A stretch of 64,000 nucleotides of DNA from Sphagnum compactum. Its lineage: Eukaryota > Bryophyta > Sphagnopsida > Sphagnales. The translations under genes and the position numbers were made by a program. The notes below the pieces were generated by a model. That model did no database searches and was not told the origin of the DNA. It saw only the letters and a list, made by a program, of their open reading frames with translations. Of this stretch, positions 50,871-62,256 are shown piece after piece. The stretch lies in assembly GCA_965153455.1 (NCBI GenBank), contig OZ234501.1, positions 15,798,855-15,862,854 of the forward strand, given 5' to 3'. The first letter of the stretch is position 1; the number at the start of each line of letters is the position of its first letter.

Positions 50871-52925
50871 TATAATTTTAATAATAATAATCATTACAAG
50901 GAAATTACATATTAACACTAGTTTTTCCAATTAATTTTCAGTCATAAATGCCACATGTGACTACAATTTGTTATATAGTCGCCTCAGACAAGTCACATAA
51001 AATTTTAGTTGTAAAAGACAATACGTGGAACAATACATGGCACCAAGTCACAATGACAGTCGCATTAATCATATAAATATTTTAAAATCATTATTATTTA
51101 AATATTAAAAATAAAATTATTATTTCTATATATATATATTATATTATTGATAATTTGATTAATTTCAATTTATAAATTGTTGACAGATGTCATTACCTAA
51201 GCTAGACTAAAAGATTAATTTAGGTTATTAGGTGGGCCACCTAGTCCATTTAGTAGGCTATGTAACTAAAAAAAGTTTGGTCAACTTACCACTTTGACCA
51301 CAACCCATGTCATTTGTGAGAAATCATCTTTGGACCCCAAGGATGGAGATCAATTCCGTTACCACCAAACCACCTCACTTTTTGTGACAATATGGCAATG
51401 TGCATTCTATTTACCTTATTTGATTCAAAACATTACAAAAAACATCATTTCCAATATTTGATATTTTATTGATAATTGGTCCAAATGACAAGATTTAAAG
51501 TTTAATTTTAAATTTTTTTCAATAATGTACACAACTACGTATTTTTTCTTCCAAAAAAACAAACTAAATTGAAAAGAAAAAAATTGAATTTTGCTATTGA
51601 ATACCATTTCAATGACCATTCCTTGGAAAAAAATTAATTCAAGCACATGATTTATGAATGGAAAAAAACTTTGTGGATAATATAATAACAAATAAAATTG
51701 CATATTTTGTATCTCAAACTTTCATTTCATTTAAAAACTTACATTATACAATTTTTCATTTGCATATCATAATTTTAATAATAAAATTTAATTTAGGCGT
51801 GTGATATATAATATATTCACATATAATAGTTATAAATGGATATAAATAAATTATAATAAAATTATAATAAAATATCTTATATTAATGTTTTTCTTTTAAT
51901 ATATTAAAATTGTACAAATTTTTTTTAAAATATATATGATAGATAATTTAATCACATATAAGGTTTAGAAATGGATCATAAATTAACCCTACTACCTAGT
52001 CTAATAACTAGATTAATTACATAATCTACCGAATTAAGTTATTAATTTATAAAAAAAACTATCACATATTAATTACCCCTACTATTTATTACTTAACCCA
52101 TGTACATACTTCCTACTATATATCCTACTTAATTACTACCTATTATTTAACTTAAGTTATAAATAGACTAATTGCATAGCCTACCTAATTAATTAATTAA
52201 ACATGACATTATTTCATTCAACATAATAAAACACCTACTAATAATTAGCTTATATACTAGTACCCAATACCTACTACCTATTACCTAGCCTACCTAATTA
52301 ATTAACTAATCGAAAAACACTATGATATATCAATATGATAACATTTAATGTTGGAAATTTTGAATAATCGTCCATATTTACCATTGCCATGGGTCTTATA
52401 AACTTTCACACAAACCTCCCAAACCTTCTTACACATTTAATGGTTAGTTCATCAAAAAAAAAAAACTATGGAAAAAAATTAGACCACAAAATCCAACAAT
52501 TTCATTGGCCAATTCATTTTTGTTATATTTGATGTCATGTGTGTTTGTAACTAGGATTTATAGTTGCAATTGAAGTTGAATAAGATGCCATGTGATGTCT
52601 AGTGGCCTATGAACCACATCCTAAGTTGCAAAAATAGCTATATTTTCAATTATTTTGAAGTGCCACTAAAAATAAATGATATATGTCCACTTTTCATCAT
52701 CACTTTCATCCAAATGATATCAATCACAAGTCATAGTTGCATATGTAACTACAGACTAGTTTTTAGTTGTTTTTATGATTATAAGTCATTTTTAACATGG
52801 TACCATGGAAGATAGTCATATCAATAGTTGAAAAAATGGTTGATTTGGACACAAGTCGCAAATGTGTGGGTTGGTATGGATAGAATTCCTTTTAATGAAT
52901 GCATACACAACAAATTGGGAAAACA
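50871..52925. other. AT-rich DNA interrupting the Helitron remnant
   Basis: Replaces the part that should hold the HUH motif and the start of the helicase. Contains a SINE candidate near 51.3 kb and CTAC/TTACCTA-rich patches at 52040-52290. No reading frame of note. Confidence 0.5.
51300..51400 (-). repeat. tRNA-derived SINE candidate, copy C
   Basis: On the minus strand: AAGTGAGGTGGTTTGGTGGT, then CCTTGGGGTCCAAAG and ATGACATGGGTTGTGG. It aligns with copies A and B, including the CATGGGTT tail. Confidence 0.4.
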
Positions 52926-53950
52926 TAAAATCATAAGCTCTTGAATTGGCAACAAAAAATGACACTAACATATGGATGGATAAATTTCCTAATGCAGATA
53001 TTAGGTTTTCTTCACAAAATATTATTGATTGTACTAGAATGGAACCATATAACATGTGTAATGAATATATTGTTAACCCATGTATAGGTGTCTCCATTAT
53101 TCCTAATTCAACCAATGTTGATGTTCAAGACCAAATTATGTTTACCCATGAATTCCATTCATTACTACAAAAAGTGAATAATAAACGTCTTATATTTTAT
53201 GATGTCATGTACAGAAAAAACAAAATCCAAATGAACCAATTCATTTATTCATTACTGGAGGTGTTGGTATATTTTCACATTAATGTTTTCAGTTTAAGTT
53301 TCGATACGTTTTTATAATAAACATCCTAATTTAGACCCTTTAAAAAAGATAACTTTGTTCATGGCATATACTAGAAAAGCAACATTTAACATTGATTACA
53401 ATTGATTCAAGTTTTTTTATACTAGTTAATTGTAAAGATTTACCATCATTAAGTTTAGAACAATTAGATTATTTAATTAAGAAATATGACCAATTATAAT
53501 TAATAGTATTAAATGAAATTTCATTAATAGGGAAAAGAATATTAAAATTTATTGATCTTCGATTAAAATCAATCAAATGTATTCACATCAATTTTTTTGG
53601 AAATCTTGATGTAATTAATCGTAGGGAATTTTATCAGTTTAGCTAGTTCATGATGTAGGAGTTTTCAAAATTAATGTAAACAACATTGATAGTTTAATTC
53701 AAAAATTTTGGATGGAAAAAATAAAATGTTATGAATTGAAGCAAGTCATGCACCAAAGCGATGAAAAATTCATTAACATCTTAAATCGATTTTTAATTGT
53801 TACACAATTGCAATTAAATGTGGATACCATAAATAATCAATGTTTTCATACATTGCCAAATGATCCAAAATTTCCATATTTATTTTACACGAATGAAGCA
53901 TAACAAAAAATAATGAATTAGCTTTCTTTTGAAGTGAAAGGGATGTATTT
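52926..53950 (+). pseudogene. Helentron Pif1-like helicase, N-terminal half, broken
   Basis: The first piece, 52946-53240, has WMDKFPNADIRFSSQNIIDC and YNMCNEYIVNPCIGVSIIPN and then KNKIQMNQF. At 53246-53275 the expected nucleotide-binding loop reads HLFITGGVGIFSH: the GK[ST] of Walker A is lost. Later pieces are LNEISLIGKRILKFIDLRLK (about 53510-53570), which is the Walker B/DExx region, then VFKINVNNIDSLIQKFWMEK and LKQVMHQSDEKFINILNRFL (53665-53800), and LPNDPKFPYLFYTNEA (53854-53901). Pif1 helicases unwind DNA during rolling-circle transposition; this one lacks catalytic residues and is interrupted. Confidence 0.75.
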
Positions 53951-55274
53951 GGGTCAAAATACATAACTAGAAGCCAAAAAGGACGTTGGATGAACTAGTC
54001 AAAATCAAACATTAATTTTGTTATTACCATTTAAAATCATAGTAATCATGACAAGTTAGTCATTGTTCTTTCATATGAATGTCAAGGAATTTAGAGTAAA
54101 AATTCATTTGATTCAATTTTTTGGTTTAAATCTAGGACATTTGAAAATGTACACCTCTTATGTCAAATGGAATCAATTTCGCAAAGGACTATCAAAAGGA
54201 CCCATACAATATTAAAAAATTCATTGAAAAAAATATAGATGATAAAAACATATTAGCCACACTAAAATAAAACTCATATTTTTAAATATGTGGAATTCTA
54301 AAGTATTAAAAATTCAAAGAATATTTCAAAATTGCTTCAAAATTTTAGAGCTTGAAGAGTCCTTTACCACATATAAATGGTTTATAATGTACATGATGTA
54401 TTAAGAAAAGTTATAGTTTAAAGTATAATAAAACCATTTAGAATGTGAAATTTTAATTTTGATGAGGACTTAAAATTTTGATCATTTTGAAAATGAAACA
54501 TTGAATCTATAAGGAATTTACATAGTTTTAAAATTCATATTTATTCAATAATGACTAACAAACAATGTGATGCATTGGAGAAAATTTAAATATTAAAAAA
54601 AATTTACGAAAAATTTCATTCAAAATTTCATTTATATGTAAAAATTTTCTTTGGGAAAAAAAGACTTGTAGTCTTTTTCTAAAGTAATCCCTTTGGCTTT
54701 TATGTTACATGTTTTGACCCACTCATATTGCGTGCACAAGATAGACATCATAATACATTTCCTTAATCATTTCAATTACAAAATGATGTAAATTTCACAT
54801 TAAATTACATTCAGAGGTTTAAGTAAAGAAAAATATGTTGGTTGAACTTTGTGTTGGAAATTTTGCCACATTTGAGGGTCTTGTAATTTATGGTGCAAAT
54901 GAAATATTCCAAAGATCAACTAAAATATTCAATTCGGGTCCAAATTTTTTTAAGTGTACCAAAATTTTGTCACAACGTCACCTTTTTTTGTCTTTTTTAC
55001 CTAGTCCTTTTTACCATGTAAAGACACATTTATGGATAATTATGATGGAATCTAGAATTGTAATGGTCTAAAATATAATCTTTCTAAAATTTTTGACAAC
55101 TTCTAACTCATTATTTTTTATGGGGTTCAAAATATAAGGTAAAAAAGGACTGCAGTAAAGATTAGGCTATTTTCGTCCTATGTGGTACAACTTAAAGGAT
55201 TTTCATCCATTTACAAGAAGTCATATGGATACTATTTAATAATCCCAAATGTGGTGAACTTACAAAAATAAAGA
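53951..55274. repeat. AT-rich insertion splitting the helicase, related to the 1.9-3.2 kb repeat
   Basis: About 54270-54560 contains wording shared with 1888-3260: CTTTACCACATATAAATGG, GTTATAGTTTAAAGTATAAT, and TTACATAGTTTTAAAATTCA. Other parts (54600-55200) are AT-rich with no recognisable function. Confidence 0.45.
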
Positions 55275-55600
55275 ATGCACATTTGTATGAACATGAAAGA
55301 CATCTTACATGGACACCAATGGAACCCATATTTAAAGATATTCAAATTTGCTCACATTATAACAAGAACACAATTTCCCATTCAATTGGTTGTAGCACAT
55401 ACTGTACATCAAGCACAAGGATTACCACTTGAGTATTTAGCATTTGATCCTAATGATGTTCATAAACATGGTTTGACGTATACAGAAAAAATTCGTGTTA
55501 AGAAAAAGGAAAATTTTACCTTTTACAACCTTTGCAAATGAAAAACATTCAAATTGATCCAAGTGTTGCTATGGAGATGCGTTGATTGCAAACCATTGCA
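55275..55600 (+). pseudogene. Helentron Pif1-like helicase, C-terminal motif region
   Basis: Reads TRTQFPIQLVVAHTVHQAQG followed by LPLEYLAFDPNDVHKHGLTY and IRVKKKENFTF, equivalent to helicase motifs V and VI (T.H..QG..L and LTYTALSRVKK in Pif1/RecD relatives). The alanine-leucine-serine of the last motif is altered to EKI. A frameshift then leads into the linker QIDPSVAMEM. Confidence 0.8.
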
Positions 55601-55659
55601 CAATAGGATGTACTTGTCCACAAAGCACATATATTTTGTGATTCACATGTACTAATTTA

Positions 55660-56260
55660 TTTTCTCAATATTAAATCATTGCCTTTACATAAAAATGATG
55701 TCTTTTCAGATAACAATTTCAAAATAGCTCACATATTGTGTTTCAATGAAACACATTTCAACACATTAATGTTTATTAATACATCTTCAAACATTGATAC
55801 AAGAACACATTCAATGGTTAGTGTAAATGGTATAATGATTATATATGACAATTTCACAACCTTATCATCACATGAAACTTTTACATCTTTAGGAGTTGAA
55901 TATATTGCAGCAACACTCAATGCAAATACAAGAAGGCTATTCATATAGTAGCAATATACAAACTTTCAACATTATCCTTGTCAATGTTCATAATTCACCT
56001 TCAAAAGTTTTTGGATTTAATGCCAATTTCTTGTCCCATGATAATAATTGGCGATTTCAATATTGATATGTTTCATTAAAACTCAACACAACCAAATTAA
56101 CTCCAAAGTTTTATGGACTAGTATTCAATGGAATTTCAATTTTAAAAAATTACAACAATTTATGGATCCCATATTGATCACATATGGACAAATGCACCTA
56201 CTCAACAATGCATATCAAGAGTTGTTCTGGCTTATTGAAATGACCATAAACTAATATATT
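55660..56260 (+). pseudogene. Endonuclease/exonuclease/phosphatase-like domain of a Helentron, broken
   Basis: Read across a frameshift: KIAHILCFNETHFNTLMF (metal-binding ETH motif), VNGIMIIYDNFTTLSSHE, EYIAATLNANTRRLF, then CPMIIIGDFNIDMF (GDFN motif) and SHIDHIW (SDH-like motif). This order is that of AP-endonuclease-like nucleases. Helentron-type Helitrons carry such a domain after the helicase, which matches the position here. Frameshifts and stops make it inactive. The adjoining part is duplicated in inverted orientation at 63415-64000. Confidence 0.72.
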
Positions 56261-56851
56261 TTACATTCAAACTCCTAGATTACGTCTCACAATACCATCA
56301 CATAAGTAAAAAGTAAATTTTCTTTAACAAATATTGACAATAATAATAAGGCAAAAATAATGATGAAAGGACAATGACTTACATATCTCCTTGATATAAC
56401 ACTTGTAATAATATTTTTGAATTTTAGGGCAGAGACATATGCGGTTAGTAGTCTGTTTTGTAACAACTAGCATGTTAATTCAAAACAACTTAGATGATTA
56501 ATCTTGAACATTCAAAATTTCTTTTGTATCTTGCTAGTTAGAACATTGTGCACCAAAGATCAAATCAAATCCAAGCTTCAACTTTCAAGGTTGTTGCAAT
56601 AGCACCACATTGCACAATTGCCTCAAGTTCAAACCTAGTCAACCTTGATTTAAGGCCATTTCACAACCCTAAAATTAAAGCTTTAAACCCTACTCCTTCT
56701 CTTAAACCTTATTAAGCTAATTCAATACTCAAGCCTAAGATATTCATAGTCACAATCTTGGGTGTACACATATTGTGAATGGGGTTTAGGCTTGTGATCT
56801 TTTCCTGCAAGGAGGAAAATGAATGGCAAAAAGAACCCTATGCACATAAGA

Positions 56852-57418
56852 TCAATAAAATGAATGGCTTAGATTGAAATGTAGAAAGGGGCAAAAAACC
56901 ACAAGTGTGAAGGAAGAAGATGGTGACATGGTTTGCCATTTAAGCACTATTTGGAGAATTGATGACGTTAACAGCGTTTCAATGAAAGCAATAGATCTTG
57001 AAGAAAAATACCAAATCTGGTGATGGCATAATTTGCCATGATCACTTTCTGGCTTAAAGGCTGGTTTTTTTCCTTCAAATCCTAGCTTGCAAGTGACTGG
57101 CGAAATGTTTTTGGGAGAAATTTGGCAATTTTTTGCAAAAAAGAAAAGAAAAGTGCAAACTGCCTTTATTCTCCAGACCCTATGCCCGCCCAAATGGAGG
57201 TCCCATATTGCCTCTCTCAGTTGCGCGAGGTGGTACTGCCTTATCCTTACATCTACAACAATGCTTTTGGGACAAGTAATAAGCTTCCACTTAGTACTTA
57301 CTACTGGGCCCCGCATTTCGTGAACGCTCCCTTTGCCGTACAATGCACCTTTAAAGCTTGAAAAACTTTGCTTTAGTGTACATTGAGGAGAAATTTCTGA
57401 CTTACCGATTTTGTACAA
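56852..57418 (-). CDS. Unrecognised 188-aa open frame in the left arm
   Basis: Begins MYKIGKSEISPQCTLKQSFS and ends LHFNLSHSFY. It has an exact twin in the right arm (62257-62823, +). It crosses the start of the 146-bp tandem unit. No motif, signal peptide or obvious helix pattern. The opposite strand also has a frame (FGTSNKLPLSTYYWAPHF), so neither is convincing. Identity between arms follows from the duplication and is not evidence of selection. Confidence 0.2.
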   Translation of the reverse strand: MYKIGKSEISPQCTLKQSFSSFKGALYGKGSVHEMRGPVVSTKWKLITCPKSIVVDVRIRQYHLAQLREAIWDLHLGGHRVWRIKAVCTFLFFFAKNCQISPKNISPVTCKLGFEGKKPAFKPESDHGKLCHHQIWYFSSRSIAFIETLLTSSILQIVLKWQTMSPSSSFTLVVFCPFLHFNLSHSFY

Positions 57419-57590
57419 TCTGCAGTGGGCACTGTGTACCCCCCATTAGTGCCTCTCGCATCAGTACGGGGCCAAAAAGATGGCCAACAGTTACCTTTAA
57501 AGCTTGAAATTTTTTGCTTTAGTGCACGTTGAGAAGAAATTTCTGAATTACCGATTTTGTACAATCTGCGATGCGCACTGTGTACCACCG
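57351..57590. repeat. Tandem repeat with period 146 bp flanking the MITE
   Basis: TTAAAGCTTGAAA begins units at 57351 and 57497. Each continues into CTTTAGTG, GAGAAATTTCTGA and CCGATTTTGTACAATCTGC. A third, inverted relative (GCAGATTGTACAAAATCGGT) lies at 58005-58024, right of the MITE. Together they look like a longer inverted-repeat element into which the MITE inserted. Confidence 0.8.
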
Positions 57591-57593
57591 TTA

Positions 57594-57963
57594 GAGCATC
57601 TCCACAAGTGCTCAGTATGTCACTCAGGATAATAAAATTAAATGTCAAAGTTTACCTGTTTTTTTTGGGCAACCCCACCAATAAAACTGTAACTGGAACT
57701 GCATATACGTTCGAACTACTAATAGCAAACCACCTGGACCAATCATTATGATCGACCAATCAGAAATATTGAGCCGCAGTCAGGTCCAATTTATTACACT
57801 CTTTTTTGGAGGTGCACAACTGTGTTGCGCCGTTTTCTAGCCACGGCAAGCTGCATGAATTTGGTGCACAAAAACCAATTTCCTGAGCTAAACCGACACA
57901 TTTCACCTTTTTTGCAATAACTTTACTGTCTGAAGCACGTACTGAGCACAGGTGGAGATGCTC
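57594..57963. mobile_element. PIF/Harbinger-like MITE, 370 bp, left arm copy
   Basis: Terminal inverted repeats of about 24 bp start GAGCATCTCCAC at both ends with two mismatches. The element is flanked by TTA at 57591-57593 and 57964-57966, the 3-bp target duplication typical of PIF/Harbinger elements. No coding capacity. TIR and TSD are directly visible; the superfamily follows from the TTA/TAA duplication. Confidence 0.85.
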
Positions 57964-58589
57964 TTAGTGTACGGTTGAAGTAACGACGGTACACAGGGCG
58001 CACTGCAGATTGTACAAAATCGGTAAGTCAGAAATGTTCCTTAGTGTAGGGGCAAAAACCAAGGCCAACAAAATGTAAGAATTAAAATCGTGCTCAGCCA
58101 ACGAGGAGATGGAGCGTGCACCCTAAAAGCCCAAGGTATTTTTTCTTTTGGAAGGGTGGCGGGTGGCTGCGTGTGTTTTCTATCGATTTTAGGTAAAGGG
58201 GGGAGGGGGGGTTTGAGTGTTTTCTTTTCTATTTTGGCTCATGGGTGGCTCTTTGTGTCATGACACACTTTTGTTTTGATTTTGTTTGCAAGGTCGTTGT
58301 GGACGTCCAAAAATAATTCTATGCTTTCCACTTGAATCGGTTGGTCACATGGAGAGAACCACTAGCGGCAAACCTTTTTAGTTTAGTTTGCAAGGTGGTT
58401 GTGAAGGTTCAAAAATCATTTTTTTCTTTTCGCTTGCCTGGGTTGACCACATGACAGAACACTAGAGATAAATTTTTTTTGAAGTTTAGTTTGCAAAGAA
58501 GTTCTATTGTTTTCATTCTTTTCATTTACATGGGTGCACCACACATACAGAAAATTAAAGATTTTTTTTTGGCTTCCTAAATTTATCAA

Positions 58590-61085
58590 CCATAACCCCA
58601 TCAAAGAAAGAGAATTGGCTTAAATCAAAACCTTGCCAACATTGGTGTAAACTACAAACCAATGTTGTTTTGCATATGTTCCTACATTCAAACCCTTTTG
58701 AAGGTCTAATTTTTTTTTGGGAATCTTCTTGTATCCTGCTTTCAGCACCTCTCAAATGAGTCATATTCCTTGTTTTTGATGATTTTTTCTATTCATCAAA
58801 ATTTGATGATCGATTGAGTCATTACATTTTGTTATATTATTTTTTAAAGTCTATTTGTAATTTTGAAACCCAATCCAATTGATTGGCTGAATGACATAAA
58901 TGAAATGGTCAAAAATCATGAGAAATGCTAAGAAACATCGGTTTGTAAATAATTTATGGTATTACGTTGGTGATTTTTTGAGATTTTCTCTTAACATTAA
59001 ATTTCAATTTTCGAATCCAATTGGTCGCAATTTCAACTTGGACAAGAGAAGAAGGGCTTTTCTAATTTTCAGTTTTATCCATCATTGAACCAATGAAGTT
59101 TTTTTTGGTAAGTTCTTGTGGTGATTCTATTAGGATTGTATAAATCGCAATTTAGAAAGCCAACAAAATGCTATGCACCTTTCCGAAATCCATACATATA
59201 ATTTTTTTTTTTCAAAAAATAGTTTTATCATTTGGTACATGCAGTCCACCGACTCTAATATGTATGTACGCTTTACATAGTGGAGCTTTTTACAAACCCC
59301 CCTCCCCCAAGAAAAAACTTATATATAAATATATATAATGATGAAAGGATATACAATTTTTGTGTAGGAAATAATTATTTTGCAAGAAGAAATAAATTTG
59401 GAATGAAATAGAATTCTATTTTTGATAAAAAAATATTCTTTGCATAGAAGTGAAAAAAAAATTGAAAGATCAGTTGACACACAAACAAGTTTTGTGTAAT
59501 AGTGTGATTTAACAAGTTCATATACTTGCTTCTTGAAGTCACTCTTTTGTAATGAGGACTGCAAGTTTAAAGCAGTTTTGCTGCCGAGTTTCATACTTTT
59601 ATCAAACATTGTCTTTCTTGCCTTTGGTTTTGACCTAGAGACCAATAAACGACCTTGGGACCTGCCTGACTGCCTTATCAGGTCTTCTATCACTACTTCC
59701 ACAGAGTAATTAGCCTCTGACGTGGCCTCTCTTCTCAAGGACTTAAAAGTAAGGACAATAAAGGAGATAAATTTGGCTCATTGGGAGTGCTGACTGAGGG
59801 GATGAGGTACATAATTATCCAGGTGGAAGGGGAAATAGCCTTCCCTTTATGATTGGGAGGACCATTTTTGCTGGACACTACACTTGCAAGACCCTTCACA
59901 GTTGGCTTATATTATTTTCATCAGGTTCTTCCCTCTGTTGGGCGGTTCTTTACTTGTATGAAGAACCTCAGGTTCCAGTTCTAAAATATATATTAGAACA
60001 ATTTTGGTTTCAGACATAAATGGAACTCAGAATCTGATTCTTCAAAAACTGAATTTCAGTTCTGATTTTGAAAATTAGACCCAATTCTGATTAAGTGAGA
60101 CCAGAATTGCTATGCAAGTGTCTGCTAGTTCTGATTTTCACTTTGGCTCCACACATACACACATACTGAGAACCCAGTTTCAATTCTTGCTCTTAACAAC
60201 TAAGAACTTGATTTTGATTCCACTTCCACGTATTAGAAGTGGTTCTGGTTTGGTTCTTACCAACTGGAACCTCAACCAGTGGTAAACGTGATCAACATTG
60301 GTTCATACACAAGGTTCCCCTGTTGGAGTAGTATGGCTGTAAGCTCCCTATACTGTAGGTGCTATACCACATGTGAAAATGCATAGGGCTTACGACGGTA
60401 AGAGCAGATCCACTGGCACCCAACATGCAGGCCCCTACCCGTGTCTAGCAATAGCCCTCCAAAAATCTGGAAGGTCCTTTACTAGTGGGGGCCCTGGTGG
60501 TGTCTAGCAAGAATCTTTGTGTCTCCAAGCTTGGTAAGGTTCTCAATTGCCTGGTGAGGCTTGTACAAAATCTGTAAGAAATTTCTACTCAAAGTAGACT
60601 AATAAAGCAAAGTTTTCAAGGTTGGAACTTGGAAGGTGCATGGTGCGGCATTCGCCCAAAATGTGGGCTCCTATTGTGTCTACCACTCTTTGTGTTTATA
60701 AAATCAGTAAGGTTCTCAATAACCTCGTCACTGGTCATAATTGTGGGGATGGAGTGGGATCCATATTGATCAGTTTGGCGGTACAACTTTGAGTTTCTTC
60801 TTTTGTTTTGTTTTTATAGTCCTCTCTGATTGGGTCATTACCCAAAACAAGAAAAACCCGCTCTTCACACATTGACACACCCCTAACATAGAAATTGTTC
60901 TTACATAGCCCACTTATTGGCACTGATCCAAGTGAAAATTTTGATTTTTAAAACATTTCCATACGAAAGACAAGTTCTATTTGCACTAAGCATGCATTTC
61001 TCTCTGTAGCATAAAGAAGAAGAAATAATAAAAGAACAAAGAAAAAAAATCAAATGAATGGAAAACCAGTGAATTCATGAAAACA
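58590..61085. other. Spacer between the inverted-repeat arms, no gene recognised
   Basis: 2496 bp. AT-rich to 59.5 kb, then mixed. 59.95-60.25 kb repeats TTCTGATT and GGTTCTGGTTT phrases. At 60.4-60.7 kb the phrase GTGTCTAGCAA or GTGTCTACCA recurs together with GGTTCTCAATTGCCT and GGTTCTCAATAACCT: a diverged tandem duplication of about 180 bp. Frames are short with no motif (139 codons at 59319-59738 on the minus strand). Confidence 0.6.
60560..60622 (-). repeat. Diverged copy of the arm repeat inside the spacer
   Basis: TGTACAAAATCTGTAAGAAATTTCTAC then AATAAAGCAAAGTTTTCAAG parallels TGTACAAAATCGGTAAGTCAG then CTAAAGCAAAGTTTTTCAAG in the arms (quoted as separate short parts of the aligned block). 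It shows the repeat family existed here outside the duplicated arms. Confidence 0.6.
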
Positions 61086-61711
61086 TTGATAAATTTAGGA
61101 AGCCAAAAAAAAATCTTTAATTTTCTGTATGTGTGGTGCACCCATGTAAATGAAAAGAATGAAAACAATAGAACTTCTTTGCAAACTAAACTTCAAAAAA
61201 AAATTATCTCTAGTGTTCTGTCATGTGGTCAACCCAGGCAAGCGAAAAGAAAAAAATGATTTTTGAACCTTCACAACCACCTTGCAAACTAAACTAAAAA
61301 GGTTTGCCGCTAGTGGTTCTCTCCATGTGACCAACCGATTCAAGTGGAAAGCATAGAATTATTTTTGGACGTCCACAACGACCTTGCAAACAAAATCAAA
61401 ACAAAAGTGTGTCATGACACAAAGAGCCACCCATGAGCCAAAATAGAAAAGAAAACACTCAAACCCCCCCTCCCCCCTTTACCTAAAATCGATAGAAAAC
61501 ACACGCAGCCACCCGCCACCCTTCCAAAAGAAAAAATACCTTGGGCTTTTAGGGTGCACGCTCCATCTCCTCGTTGGCTGAGCACGATTTTAATTCTTAC
61601 ATTTTGTTGGCCTTGGTTTTTGCCCCTACACTAAGGAACATTTCTGACTTACCGATTTTGTACAATCTGCAGTGCGCCCTGTGTACCGTCGTTACTTCAA
61701 CCGTACACTAA

Positions 61712-62081
61712 GAGCATCTCCACCTGTGCTCAGTACGTGCTTCAGACAGTAAAGTTATTGCAAAAAAGGTGAAATGTGTCGGTTTAGCTCAGGAAATTGG
61801 TTTTTGTGCACCAAATTCATGCAGCTTGCCGTGGCTAGAAAACGGCGCAACACAGTTGTGCACCTCCAAAAAAGAGTGTAATAAATTGGACCTGACTGCG
61901 GCTCAATATTTCTGATTGGTCGATCATAATGATTGGTCCAGGTGGTTTGCTATTAGTAGTTCGAACGTATATGCAGTTCCAGTTACAGTTTTATTGGTGG
62001 GGTTGCCCAAAAAAAACAGGTAAACTTTGACATTTAATTTTATTATCCTGAGTGACATACTGAGCACTTGTGGAGATGCTC
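61712..62081. mobile_element. PIF/Harbinger-like MITE, 370 bp, right arm copy
   Basis: Mirror of 57594-57963 with the same termini and TAA duplications at 61709-61711 and 62082-62084. Present at the equivalent place in both arms, so it inserted before the inverted duplication (or was copied by conversion). Confidence 0.85.
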
Positions 62082-62256
62082 TAACGGTGGTACACAGTGC
62101 GCATCGCAGATTGTACAAAATCGGTAATTCAGAAATTTCTTCTCAACGTGCACTAAAGCAAAAAATTTCAAGCTTTAAAGGTAACTGTTGGCCATCTTTT
62201 TGGCCCCGTACTGATGCGAGAGGCACTAATGGGGGGTACACAGTGCCCACTGCAGA

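Larger units (their letters stand above)
55682..58589 (+). repeat. Left arm of a large inverted repeat (at least 2.9 kb)
   Basis: Each base x pairs with about 119675-x in the right arm. Coordinates of shared frames give the same sum (57373/62302, 57557/62118, 56852/62823). The inner boundary is exact: GGCTTCCTAAATTTATCAA at 58571-58589 matches the complement of 61086-61104, and the match ends there. The outer end is cut by the window. Inner parts look identical between arms; the outer part near 55.7-56.3 kb has several substitutions and an indel. Confidence 0.95.

Noticed and set aside
56852-57418. Conserved gene because the 188-aa frame is identical in both arms
   Set aside because: Non-coding DNA in the same arms is identical too, so identity reflects the recent duplication, and the frame runs through repeat DNA.
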